A DNA stretch of 64,000 nt from Euphorbia lathyris (GCF_963576675.1 NC_088916.1:50779001-50843000), one strand, 5' to 3'; shown: positions 22,191 to 32,643, counted from the first letter of the stretch. A program made the numbers and translations. Notes: generated from the letters alone by a model not told the origin.

Positions 22191-22958
22191 GCCTATGGGC
22201 TTAGTTTAGAGGTGGACCTGCTTGGCCAGGTCCACATACCTTATCATATGGTATGCGAAAAAATGGAGGTCGGAAACCTCCTTTACAGTGGTGAATTCTA
22301 TTCTCCACCTCGTGTATGTGGCCTAATCACAGTGCACCATATGGCGCGTAGGGGGGCATGCACCGCCTTTCTAACATCTTTTGGTCCCCAACTTTTTTTC
22401 TATCTTAGGGTGTTTAGGGTCCCTAGTCACATTGGTAGGTCCATTTTTCAAAACGACATGCAGAAAGTCGGATTGTACATAACATACCCTCTACTGAGAT
22501 TGAAACATTTTTCTAAAAGTAAACTGAAGTACAATTTTCAAATTAACAGTATTTTAGCGATTTTCAATTTGTATTTGACGCACAAACAGTTCGTAAAGCA
22601 TGTTCTAAGTATACTTTAATTAACCCTAACACATACGATTGTTATATACTAGTAAAAAACATCATTTCAAACATAAAACATGGATTAATTAGACATAATA
22701 CAAATTTTATGACTCTGATATTAATGAAGGGTTTTTTACTCAACTAATCATACGGTTCAAACACGGGTTTATCGGGTTACCTATTGAAGCGTAAATTATT
22801 GTTGAGATTGCAGCGAAAGAATTTGAATAACCAACTTGTATTACTGGTCACACTATTCCTACACCAAAGTTATTTGAAGGGAAGAACGATTGTTCCACGA
22901 TCTAAATACGCAGTCCCCTCATAGATAGAAAGGAAGACCTTATATTTTCTCTAATTTC

Positions 22959-22961
<3 letters not shown>
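22191..22961. other. Unassigned spacer
   Basis: The left part may be U3 sequence of Gypsy D. An open frame at 22185-22619 has no recognisable protein features. Nothing else seen. Confidence 0.35.

Positions 22962-23023
<62 letters not shown>
22962..23023. repeat. (TA)n-(TG)n compound microsatellite
   Basis: About 44 bp of TA repeats run straight into about 18 bp of TG repeats. It lies 85 bp left of the long-inverted-repeat element. Confidence 0.95.
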
Positions 23024-23024
<1 letters not shown>

Positions 23025-23108
23025 TTAATAGTGTTAATCAATGTTTCAAACATATATTTTTCTAATTCCCTTTTTCATTCTATATCTTTTGCTATGTTAT
23101 TTTCTAGG

Positions 23109-23475
23109 GAAAAGTATAAAAATAAATTTTTTTGTTACATCTATTTTCGAACAACACCCATGTGGTTTAAAAGTTTGAAAAATGCTACATTGAGGTTCAT
23201 TCCGTTAGCAAACACATACCAAATTGACTAACGGTGTTAAAAGTCAAAGGGAAAAAAGTTAATCTAGTCCTTATATTTATTTATTTTATAAATTAACCCC
23301 CTTTATTATCTAATTATCATAAACAAACTCCAAAATAAAAAATAAAAATCAAATAGGTCCTCTTCTCCGTTTCTCTTTAATTTCTTATTTTTCTTCTTCT
23401 CTTCTACCTCTCCTCTTTGTTAATTTCTCTCTATAAAATCAATTGATTTTCCATCTCTTTCTAAATCAAATTCAT
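23109..23475 (+). repeat. Left terminal inverted repeat of the Pack-MULE-like element
   Basis: Pairs with 24080-24456. Shared landmarks, read inward: GGAAAAGTATAAAAATAAA, CGAACAACAC(C/T)CATGTGG, CAAATTGACTAAC, TTATCTAATTATCA, and the innermost AATCAATTGATTTT. Confidence 0.85.
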
Positions 23476-23802
23476 GAGGAAGAAAGAAAAAAATCCGTAC
23501 CCGAAATGCAATAGAGAATTTCGAAAATCAATAATACAAATTCAAAATCATGAATCAAGGGAGAGAAACAGTAGCAATTAAGAGTTTTTATGATTTTGGA
23601 ATCTGTAGAGTTCAATTAAAGGCGGGAATGATTTTTTGTACGCAAACAATCAATATGGATTAAACTAATAACGGAATAAAAATTCAAAAGAAAAATCAAA
23701 GAATTAAGACAGATTGCTATAAAACTTGTGAGTTGTGGCTTTCTAAATTATAACAACTATTTTTAGAATAAATGAACAGATTTTCCATTCCATGGTCTTG
23801 TA

Positions 23803-24066
23803 TCAAACTTTCTTATTTTCTGCACTTATGGTCGGATCAAATATGTTTGGAAAACCAGTGGTTTTGTTGCAATGAAGCCAGCTGAGTTCGCTGCCGGTGT
23901 CAATGACCATACAGACATTCTGCGGCGGCACTCCACCGGAGAGAGAAACAGTAAGGCTGACATTGTGGTGGAAAGGAAGTTTACTTGGAGATCTTGGAAT
24001 TGAACAGGAAGGGATTACCTGAGTTTTGAGAGGTAAAATCAGATGTGATTCTATAAAGAGAAGCAT
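23803..24066 (-). pseudogene. Captured fragment of a pepsin-type aspartic protease gene (PCS1-like)
   Basis: The fragment (about 80 codons) reads SKLPFHHNVSLTVSLSGG, then PPQNVCMVIDTGSELSWLHC. This is the N-terminal edge of the mature A1 aspartic protease fold with the first catalytic DTG and the plant-typical SELSWLHC. Plant enzymes of this family are 400-500 residues with two catalytic Asp motifs. Here only the region around the first is present, so the piece cannot be an active enzyme. It lies between the inverted repeats and has higher GC than its surroundings, as expected for host DNA picked up by a transposon. The resemblance to PCS1 is from memory of the conserved string; another member of the subfamily may be the source. 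Confidence 0.75.
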
Positions 24067-24079
24067 TAAGGAAATGCAG

Positions 24080-24456
24080 AAAAGATATTTGAATTTGATT
24101 TAGGAAGAGATCGAAAATCAATTGATTTTAGAGAGAGAAATTAACAAAGATGAGAAAGAAGAGAAGAAGAAAAATAAAAAATTAAAGAGAGATGGACAAT
24201 ATGGTATATTTGATTTTTATTTTTTTATTTTGGGATTTGTTTGTGATAATTAGATAATAATTGAGGTTAATTTATAAAACAAATAAATATAATGACTAAA
24301 TTAACTCTTTTTCCTTTGAGTTTTAACACTGTTAGTCAATTTGATATGTTTTTTGCTAACGGAATAAACCTTAAGGTACCATTTTGCTAACTTTTAAACC
24401 ACATGAGTGTTGTTCGAAAACAAATATAACCATAAGGTTTATTTTTATACTTTTCC
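24080..24456 (-). repeat. Right terminal inverted repeat of the Pack-MULE-like element
   Basis: Inverted copy of 23109-23475, ending GTATACTTTTCC-type sequence (TTTTTATACTTTTCC at 24442-24456). Confidence 0.85.
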
Positions 24457-24554
24457 TTTTTTTCATTATATTAGTCATGAGTTGGGCTAGCCGAGTTCGA
24501 GTCAGTTAAGACAAAATACTCGTACAAAACCCAGTCCAATCCATATTAAAGAAA

Positions 24555-24675
24555 GGGAAAATTACAAAAATGGGTGTAATGGGAGGCCCATTTACATTTT
24601 AAGACCCATTATTGTTCAACTTACATATATAGACTGATTTAATTTGAAATACCCATAATACTCTTCATATATATA
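24555..24675 (+). repeat. Left terminal inverted repeat of the MULE
   Basis: About 120 bp, roughly 80% identical to the inverted right end. It includes the fully shared blocks GGGAGGCCCATTTACATTTT and CAACTTACATATATAGACT. Confidence 0.9.
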
Positions 24676-24900
24676 AGACACTTAATCAGATCATCCCCTC
24701 TTCTCTCTTGTTACGCAATAAATCTCACTCTCATTCGCGATTTTCTCTCTCTTTTTTTTCCTTAAGATCCTTCATCAATCAAAGCCCAAGACTTGTCATG
24801 TAAGTATGATGTTAGTTTCATATGGTTAAATCGCTTTGAACTCGTTGATGTTAGTTTCAACAGCAGTTTACTTTTGAGATTAGAAATTTGTAAATCTGAA

Positions 24901-25190
24901 CTTCGTGCGGAAGATCGCGTGCTTCGCATATTATGATTTCGTTTCGCGAAATCTTAATATGCAAAGTCTATTGAAGGCTGTGTATGCGTTTGTTATTCGC
25001 ATACTTCGCGGAATTCGCATATGGAATATACGCGAAGTATGCGAAGATATGGTGTTCCAGCATTGGGTTCGCACACTTCGCATAATTTACGTAGTTGCGA
25101 AGTATGCGAAGACTGCGAATGTATTTGCGAAATATGCGAATTCGCATATTCGAATAAGTGCGAATTATGCGAAGTGTATGTTATTTCATG
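24901..25190. repeat. CG-motif cluster 1 (TATGCGAA / TTCGCGAA)
   Basis: About a dozen copies in both orientations of (T/A)TGCGAA and TTCGC(A/G), with variants such as TTCGCATA, TATGCGAAG and TTTCGCGAAA. They end about 55 bp before the transposase start codon. Clusters 2 and 3 lie at 28099-28338 and 31590-31735. Confidence 0.85.
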
Positions 25191-25245
25191 ATGTTATTTC
25201 ATTCTGTTATCTCATTCCTTTTTTTTGTTTATTATTGATAGAAGC

Positions 25246-27875
25246 ATGTCAGACCAGTTTGTGTTGTGTGTGATCATGTGGAATGGCCGGTGGAAAACAG
25301 TTGGTAAGACCATGACATACGAGGGGGGCGAGAAGAAATTGCTGAAGCTGTCTCCGGGATTGAGCTTGGAAAGGCTGCAAGAGATAGTATACACTACTGC
25401 TCATGTTGATCCAATGTCATTTGATCTGCGTATGACTATGCAGTTAACTATCGGACGAAAGCAACTACCTGGGGCAGTAGTTTCGATTGTTGATTCAAGT
25501 GATGTTGAGTGTTTTTTAGATTATTGTCGGATGAAAACTGACGTTGTTACCCCACTATATGCTAATTTTGAGGCACGAACAATCCAACCGCGAGTCACGA
25601 AGGTAGAGAATGTTATTCATTCAAGTTGTGATGCCAATGCCACAGTTGTATTTGAAACAAATCCTGAAGTAAACAACACAACTGTTGAACGCCCCCCTCA
25701 TAGGCCAGGAAAAGAACCAATCACTGAGTGCAATATTGCATCCCACACTCCTGGTTTAGATGATATTAGCTCGAATCCGATTTATCATCGGGAGGACCAG
25801 ATGTATGACGATGACATTTGGGGTCATGATGACACAGAGGAAATGGTAAATGATGGACAACCTACCCCTCCGAGACAATCGTATTGCGAAGCTGTTCCCC
25901 AAAGCAGGGTATTGGCAGAGAATGTAGAAACAATAAGGAAGAGGAGTGATCCATTTCGATGGCTACCTGAGATCCATGATGCACCCAAGTTTACTATTGA
26001 AGATAGTTCATCGAAAGGGGTCGTCGGTTTAAAGGTACACGACATGTTCTCCAACAAACGAGAATTGCAGGATGCACTAGGTAAATACGCAGTGAATAAC
26101 AGGTTCGAATGGAAAGTGTACAAGTCTAACAAGTCCATGTTTGAGGTTAGATGTAGACATTCGGATGTATGTAAATGGCGTGCTAGAGGAATTACGATAT
26201 CCAATTCAAGTATGTTTAGGCTCCGAAGAATGGATACAATGGACAACCACACATGTTCTAGGGATCAAATATTACCACATCACAGGCAAGCGGGGAAACG
26301 AGTGGCTGGCATACTACTTTCAGATAAGTTTGATATCCAGGGTAGAGTGTTTAGACCAAAGGACATTGTGAAAGATTTTGAGACCCAATATAAAATAAAC
26401 TTGTCGTATATGCAAGCTTGGAGAGCAACGAATTGGGCCATAGAAGATGTGATGGGTTCACCGGAAGAGTCATACATGTTGTTGCCGGACTACTGTGAGA
26501 CGTTGAAAGCATGCAACCCAGGTACGGTAACACATATTCAAACCGACGATGCTGATCATTTTCAGTACTTCTTTATGGCGTTTGGTCCTTCACTTAGAGC
26601 TTTTAAAGAACACATTCGGCCTGTCATTTGCGTTGATGGAGCCTTCCTAAAAGGTGAGTATCCAGGACAATTGTACATTGCAGTTGGGAAAGATGGTAAT
26701 AACCAGATTTATCCTATCGCTTTTGGGGCTGGACCAAATGAGAGCAACGAGGCTTGGAGTTGGTTCATGACCAAACTGAAAGAATGTATCGGGGACATAG
26801 AGAATTTTGCCGTCATCTTTGATAGGCACAAAGGAATTGACTATGCTGTGAACTTGGTGTTTCCAAATGCAATACATGGATGTTGTTGTCACCATTTGAA
26901 AATGAACCTGCAGGCCAAATTCAGGTCAGTTAGAAAGATAGGCGATGTGTACTGGGGAGCTGCTAAAGCTTACAGGGTTTCAGATTTTATCGAAGCATTC
27001 GCTCGACTACGTGAGCTACATGGCCCAGCAGCAGTATATCTAGAGCAAGCTGGTATCCAGAGATGGTCGCGTGCATATTTTCATACCCGTCGTTATAACA
27101 TAATGATAACAAACATTGCTGAATCATGGAACGCGGTAATGGTTGAAGGAAGACGTTTGCCCATCACAATGTTGATAGAGTACATTAGAACTACTGTCCA
27201 ATGATGGTTCTACGAAAGACAAACAGCGGCTGGTAAATATTTTATACGTTGTCATTTCTGGTAATTTAGATGATACATAAATACATTACCTTCATGTTTC
27301 CATTTCCAGGAGCACGAGAACATTATCTGTCATTTTACGGTGAACGGAAGATGAAGAAACATGTTACTAAAGCTATACCATGTACATTCAGTGGAATAAA
27401 CCAACACACATTTCAGATTGGGGACCGAGGGAAAGGGGGTATTGTTGACTTAGATGCAGGTACTTGCACGTGTAGGCAATGTCAACTGTCTCAATTTCCT
27501 TGTAAACATGTATGTAAAGTTGCATGTGAGAATCGACTAAGTAACGCATACCAATGGGCTGATAAATATTACACCAACAACGCAGTTAGATTAGCTTACG
27601 CAGAGTGTATCTACCCACTCGGACCCCAGACGGAGTGGAAAAACTGTGACCCTCCAAGGAAGGTGCTTCCCCCTGTAAGAGGTGCTGCCCCAGTTGGACG
27701 ACCAAGAAGTCAGAACAGAAGACCGTCACAAGGTGAAAACCCATTGCTAATGGTATGTAGCCGATGTGGGAATAGCGGGCATAATAGGTTGAATTGTCAC
27801 CGAGCGTTGCCAAATACAATTCAAACTCCAAGTACAATAGCAAGTTCACGAAGTTCTAGGACTTCGAACAATTGA
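25246..27875 (+). pseudogene. MULE transposase (MURA-type), one nonsense codon
   Basis: Cuts and rejoins DNA at the element ends, in the nucleus. Two exons, 25246-27232 and 27310-27875, join in frame through a GT-AG intron of 77 bp (donor G|GTAAAT, acceptor CCAG|G) to give about 850 codons. Domains: N-terminal PB1-like part (1-105), MuDR DNA-binding domain (about 260-335, GLKVHDMFSNKRELQDAL to HTC), MULE transposase core (about 455-560) with ICVDGAFLKG and the second Asp in FDRHKGI, a SWIM zinc finger (about 715, CTCRQC...FPCKHVC), and a CCHC knuckle (about 812, CSRCGNSGHNRLNC). The ATG at 25246 is the first in frame. A TGA at 27202-27204, just before the exon end, should truncate the protein before the SWIM domain. 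It may come from a CGA or CAA codon. Confidence 0.9.
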
Positions 27876-27898
27876 TGCGGTTTGAGCAGAATTTGTCC

Positions 27899-28098
27899 TT
27901 ATGTTTTTGTAAGAACAAGTATCCTTATGTTTTTGTAAGAACAAGTATCCTTATGTTTTTGTAAGAACAAGTAGCCTTGTGTTTTTGTAAGAACAAGTAG
28001 CCTTGTGTTTTTGTAAGAACAAGTAGCCTTGTGTTTTTGTAAGAACAAGTATCCTTATGTTTTTGTAAGAACAAGTAGCCTCGTGTTTTTGTGTAAAA
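27899..28098. repeat. 26 bp minisatellite, about 7-8 copies
   Basis: Head-to-tail units of the type GTTTTTGTAAGAACAAGTA(T/G) plus CCTT(A/G)T, with A/G and T/G variants. It lies 24 bp beyond the transposase stop, between the two convergent genes. The units have no unique spacers, so this is not a CRISPR. Part of the transposase 3' UTR may consist of it. Confidence 0.9.
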
Positions 28099-28338
28099 CA
28101 ACTTCGCGAATATATGGACAACTTCGCGAATTCAGAGATATGCGAACTCGCGAATACACCAGTATGCGGATCAGGAGGTATGTCCGGGAAGTTGATGTTC
28201 GTGAATACACCAGTTTGCAGATCAGGAGGTATGTTCGCGAAGCTGATATGATTCGCATATGCAATGGTACCTTCGCGAATATGAAGACTGCGAACTGACA
28301 ACTTCGCGAATTCAGTGATATGCGTATTCGCGAATGCA
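28099..28338. repeat. CG-motif cluster 2, between the convergent genes
   Basis: Repeats of ACTTCGCGAATTCAG(A/T)GATATGCG (two copies, about 28110 and 28300) and of a ~49 bp unit containing GAATACACCAGT(A/T)TGC and GATCAGGAGGTATGT (two copies). The core TTCGCGAA recurs about six times. It lies just downstream of the ULP1-like stop (28396). Confidence 0.85.
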
Positions 28339-28395
28339 ATGGGCACAATATATAACAGAAGATATAACAAGTACAAAAACCACCAATAGTAAAAC

Positions 28396-31300
28396 TCAAA
28401 ATTTATACAGTTTGCCATGGAAAATTTCAAGGACAACACGTAATCTAAGGAAATCTCCGTCATCTGGGTCTAATTCATGCACCTGCCGACCAGCTGTTAA
28501 AAGTTGAGAAAAAATGCACACCAGCATCCCACAATCGTTTGATGCTGTTCTCTGTTGTGGAGTGTCCGGTAGCCTAGTCCACCCTATCCGGTTGTCCTAA
28601 TTTTGACCAGTCCACCCTATGGTTTTGCCAATAGCGTATGCAAGTACGGTCATGGGCCTTTGGAGTACTTGACCAAGCTTCTCCTCACTGTCATTAGAAA
28701 GACAACTATCATATATGTACATGTGCATATTCGTTGTATTTAGCACTCCTAATATCCAGTGGTTTCCTTTTATGTTGAATGGCATGAATATTCGCTTCAA
28801 ACCCTTCCATGGTCTCATAAACATGTCATCTCTCCCATTGATAGTAGTACACACGTGGCCCATATCCAGATTGTGTGACAACTATATATATCCGGTGAAT
28901 TGGCTATCACATGTAGTCCAGTCTGCATCTAAACCATTCTCGAACGATTGGCGCCGCAACAGATACATGAATGCATCGATGTGCTAGTTAAAAAAGAAAT
29001 ATAGACATAATTCAAACACATGCTTCACAAACATATGCATCACAAACAAACAAACCATACCTCCCCGTCCCAATATTTTCCCGGTGTCTCAGCTTGTATG
29101 AACCACGGGATTTCCGGATGCAGTGGTTCTGTCCCTTTAACGGGCCTTGATGACTTTTTGTTGCAAAAATTCCTCCATACCTCATACGTAGACACATCTT
29201 CCTTATCAATCCGGTCTGACCATGATGTAGGTACAGGAGGTGCTCTAGGAAAGGTGGGACTCTGTGATACGACAATATCCATGCACTGATCTACCGTCTT
29301 AGTTCCCTTCTTGGCTACCTTCTTAGTTCCCTTCGTAGCCAACTGCTTACACCTTTTTCTTTTCTTTTCCTCCGTGTATGGTGTTATCATGTGATGTGAT
29401 CACTTCCTTTTTTGCACCGCCCTTAACGGCTGAGGCTGATGCACATCATCTATCACGGCTTGTGTGTTCTCGCTTGAAGTGATAATTGCTTCCTGTCAAA
29501 ACATAACGACCAACATCTTGTAAGGAACATATTTAAAAATAAATATAAAACTACATGTATATAAACTATCATATACCCTTTCAGGGAGCATATCTTGTGG
29601 TTCCGTGTCATCGCCGATTTCAATCACCTCCCCATACTGATCCTCCTTCCTCTCACCCTCTTCTTCCTTATCCTCTCCACACTGCTCTTCCTTCCTCTCA
29701 CCCTCTTCCTTCTTATCTATTCCACTCTGTTCCGCACCATGCTCTTCTACAACGTTCGCCTCCCCCACATCCCCACCTATTTCCCCCATAAAGTCGAAAT
29801 TAGCATACATATCACATCCAATATGCTCTCCCCTCCGATCTGCCTTACTCACAGCCCGTAGATCCGCCATCAACTCCTCCTTCAACTCACCCTCAACTCG
29901 TCCTTCAACTCCGCCCTCAAGTCTCCCTTTAACTCCACCTTCAACTCTGCTCTCAATTCCTCCCTGAACTCCACCTTCAACTCTGCCATCAACTCCTCCT
30001 TCAACTCCACTCTCTCCCGCCTATTAGACTCATTGAACTCTGATCTCATCTTCCGCTCGAATTCATCTGCCAATGAATCTTTAAGTTCCACCTTCAACAT
30101 TTCAAATCTCTCCCGCATCCTTGCCTTCCTTTCTTCTTCCTCATTTGCCTGTACATTCACTTCATTCTTCTTCTTACACCTCTTCTCGTTTCTAATTCTG
30201 TCCTCCTCATCTATATAAACATACTCTTCCTCCTCACTCTCTACAACATTCTCTTCCTCATTATGTACCTCATTCTCTTCTTCATTGTTCTCCTCTTCTT
30301 GACTTAGCTCAGACCCCTTATAAGGTGCGAATAACACATCAAGGTCAAGGTCTACAGCTTTCCCATCAAAATAATCCTTCATTGGCGCATACCAATCGCA
30401 CTTTGCCTCGTCTTCCTCGATAACAAGTTCAGATGCTTGCACATCAGCTGACTGAAAACATGAAAAATCAAATCCAACTCCATAAGCACATGTTACTTAC
30501 ATCTAAAGCACACATTAATTCTGTACACAAGACATATGTACTTACCTTAAATATTTCTTCAGCTTCTAAATAAGTTATATTCTTTGCACTTATCCACCGA
30601 CATATACGAGGGTACACGTTCTTTGGTCTCCTCAAATAGTATTTAGGGGGTGCACGCAACATCTCCAGTATCCAAGCCTACAAAGTATTAAATAAAAACC
30701 ATTACAGTTAAAATCTAACATTTAGTAAATCACATGAATATAGGAAACATACATGGAACGCTTGTGCTAATCCATGAAGCTGATATGGGACGACCTTCTT
30801 CTTTCCTTCTTCCGCGTTGTACGCGTCAAATGCCTTCTTCCTTCCTGGGATCCCACGTACCATCGTCTTGTACAGCTCATTCCAAGCAGGCACACCCCAT
30901 GGAAACGAGTTAAATACAGTCGGGAAATCAGTTAGGTTGATGATATTGTAATCAACCTTTTTCACTGCATCAGTTGTGAGTAGGAACCTGTGTATAACGA
31001 ACAACATAGCCATTGCCACCGCATCATCATTATTTTTTTTCCCAATTAGTCTCTAAGAAGGTATCGAATATATCTTTGTGATTTATGCTCTCTCTACCTC
31101 CAAAATAGAGATTCCTCAATCTGTTTTCCCTTTTATAATTTCTCATCCGTTTAAAAATTGGTAACGGATCACCTAGTCTCAATCCGGTTACGAGTGCGAA
31201 TTCACGCTGACCGAATTTCACTTCAACATCATTGATTTGGAACCACATTTCTCCGGATTTACCCTCTTTCGGATTGATCTCCATTGTAAGAACCCCATGG

Positions 31301-31953
31301 CATAGAGGAGAGGACAACGAATACACTTCGAAGTCCACCAAATGACCAAAACATGTTTTCTTGAACATGGCCAACTGCACTATGGATAATATTTGTTTCA
31401 CTTTCTTCATCACCTCAGCATCAGAATGAACTGTGATAGTAGCTCTCATATCATAGGCGTAGGGGTACCTAAACGTGTCTTTGATACTCTTCTTAAGTGT
31501 CTTTGATGTCCTCTTCTTCTTTTTGAAATTAGACTTAGAATGATCACCCTTCCAAATCATAAAGTATATAAAATTAGTCAAGTAAATACTCACTTCGCGA
31601 ATATGAAATTCGCGAACTGACAAGCGCATTCGCGACTTCGCATATGCGGAACAATAGCATATGCATCGACTGCTTCGTGGACATGAGTTTACTTCGCAGA
31701 TTTTGCTATTCGCGAAGTAAATTCATATTCACGAACTGGTTGATTCTGTAAAATTTGGTCCCCCCAACTGATTTTAACTATTTCTAAGTATCATTATAAC
31801 AAAATGAAGCTATGAACCAACGAAAAAACACAATAAATTTGCAAACCCTACTTCTAAATCTCCAGAAGTAAAATCACCGTAGTATAAGAATAGAAACGTT
31901 AAAACCTAAACAGAAATCACACAATAACATACCTTCTTGCCGGTTCTTGCCAT
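28396..31953 (-). pseudogene. DUF1985 / ULP1-protease gene of the MULE, broken
   Basis: Probable SUMO-protease-like gene. Inferred exons: 31953-31933 (MARTGKK, donor GTATGT); about 31561-30753 (DUF1985: FKKTCFGHLVDF, FALVTGLRLG, FPTVFNSFPWG); 30677-30546 (KYYLRRPKNVYPRICRW); 30452 to about 29578 (acidic stretch then ELK-rich coiled coil); 29490-29061; 28983-28396 (ULP1 core). The core keeps His (NHWILGVLN), Asp (YIYDS), Gln (PQQR) and Cys (NDCGMLVC), the catalytic set of C48 peptidases. Breaks: an A8 run near 31031 puts the frame out by one base, a frameshift near 29885, TGA 29400-29402, TAG 28882-28884, and TAG 28597-28599. The last lies in a short duplication of ATAGGGTGGACT. Exon limits are my reading of GT-AG sites. 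What such genes do for the transposon is not known. Confidence 0.8.
31590..31735. repeat. CG-motif cluster 3, 5' side of the ULP1-like gene
   Basis: Contains ACTTCGCGAATATGAAATTC, GCATTCGCGACTTCGCATA and ATTCGCGAAGTAAATTC. By the exon reading above it lies in the first intron of the minus-strand gene, about 200 bp from its start codon, mirroring cluster 1 upstream of the transposase. Confidence 0.8.
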
Positions 31954-32087
31954 TGGAATCGGTTGGAAGTTGCTGGAAGAAGAAATGTAAAGATTGGAGG
32001 AGTTGAAGATGTTCGTCGTTCGATATTTTTGGTGTTCGTCGTTCAAGTTTCGCGAATTGTTTAGGGATGAAATGCAAAAGTTCTAAT

Positions 32088-32207
32088 ATATATATGAAGG
32101 GTATTTCCGAAAAGTTTTAAGGGCATAGTCTATATATGTAAGTTGATTGATAATGAGTCTTAAAATGTAAATGGGCCTCCCATTTGAGCCAGTTTTGTAA
32201 TTTACCC
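32088..32207 (-). repeat. Right terminal inverted repeat of the MULE
   Basis: Inverted partner of 24555-24675, ending GTAATTTACCC. Followed by the duplicated TTAAAGAAA. Confidence 0.9.
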
Positions 32208-32216
32208 TTAAAGAAA

Positions 32217-32494
32217 AGTAATGGTTTGGGTTAGATTAGAGCAGGCTAAATAATTAAGGAAATTAATTATTTTAAAAAATTCAGATTTCAACTTTTATTT
32301 AGATTTATCAAAATCTTTTTTTATATATATTTTAGATTTTAAATCTTCACGTATCAAAATTTTATATTTTATTTTTATTAAATTTTCAATTATTTGCCTA
32401 TAGATTTTTTTTTTCAAAAAATCAAAAAATTTAAGAATTTAACATTTAAATAAATTTGTTTCAAAGTATAAAACATTTATAAATAATTCATTCA
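32217..32494. other. AT-rich spacer between MULE and hAT
   Basis: Very AT-rich, no gene or repeat structure seen. Confidence 0.5.
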
Positions 32495-32537
32495 GTTATG
32501 ACCAGGGGCGGAGCCTCCGCCCCCCCCGGAAGCCGCC

Positions 32538-32643
32538 ACCAGGGGTGTTTTCCACCCCTGGTAATTAGGTTGACTACCATGGCCGGAGCCCCTCCGGCCA
32601 TGTCAGACGTTGAAGAAGAGGGGTTGCGGCCCCTCTTCTTCAA
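32538..32643. repeat. Three consecutive perfect hairpins, hAT 5' subterminal region
   Basis: Hairpin 1: 32538-32547 pairs with 32553-32562 (ACCAGGGGTG). Hairpin 2: 32578-32587 pairs with 32593-32602 (CATGGCCGGA, loop GCCCC). Hairpin 3: 32610-32623 pairs with 32630-32643 (TTGAAGAAGAGGGG, loop TTGCGG). All are free of mismatches, with 5-6 nt loops. The stem sequences are unrelated to one another. Confidence 0.9.

Larger units (their letters stand above)
23109..24456. mobile_element. Long-inverted-repeat, Pack-MULE-like element
   Basis: The ends are inverted copies starting GGAAAAGTATAAAAATAAA. The inverted arms extend about 370 bp on each side (about 23109-23475 and 24080-24456) at roughly 85-90% identity, leaving about 600 bp in the middle. 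That middle has higher GC and encodes, on the minus strand, part of a plant aspartic protease. Long terminal inverted repeats enclosing a host gene fragment are the hallmark of Pack-MULEs. I could not find a clean 9 bp target duplication (flanks TTTTTCTAG and TTTTTTTCA), so a foldback element of another class is not excluded. Confidence 0.7.
24555..32207 (+). mobile_element. Autonomous-type MULE with transposase and ULP1-like gene (TSD TTAAAGAAA)
   Basis: The 7653 bp element has inverted ends starting GGG(A/T)AAATTACAAAA. Perfect 9 bp target duplications TTAAAGAAA (24546-24554 and 32208-32216) prove its limits and match the 9 bp hallmark of Mutator transposons. It holds a two-exon transposase gene on the plus strand and a multi-exon gene with DUF1985 and ULP1 protease parts on the minus strand, arranged tail to tail. 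MULEs with ULP1-like genes are known in plants (the Kaonashi group). Both genes carry nonsense codons here, but the ends and most of the coding sequence remain, so the copy is fairly young. Confidence 0.95.

Noticed and set aside
22185..22619. 144-codon plus-strand open frame
   Set aside because: No domain, no conserved pattern, and it overlaps the probable promoter region of a minus-strand gypsy remnant.
23100..24465. A 9 bp target duplication around the Pack-MULE-like element
   Set aside because: Flanks TTTTTCTAG and TTTTTTTCA agree at only about half the positions and are T-rich; not accepted.
27899..28098. Regular short repeats that could suggest a CRISPR array
   Set aside because: The 26 bp units follow each other directly without unique spacers, and the setting is a plant transposon; it is a minisatellite.
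27951..28463. Minus-strand open frame of 170 codons
   Set aside because: Its repetitive peptide (LVLTKT-type) comes from the minisatellite and CG-motif cluster. The true minus-strand protein here ends at 28396 in another frame.
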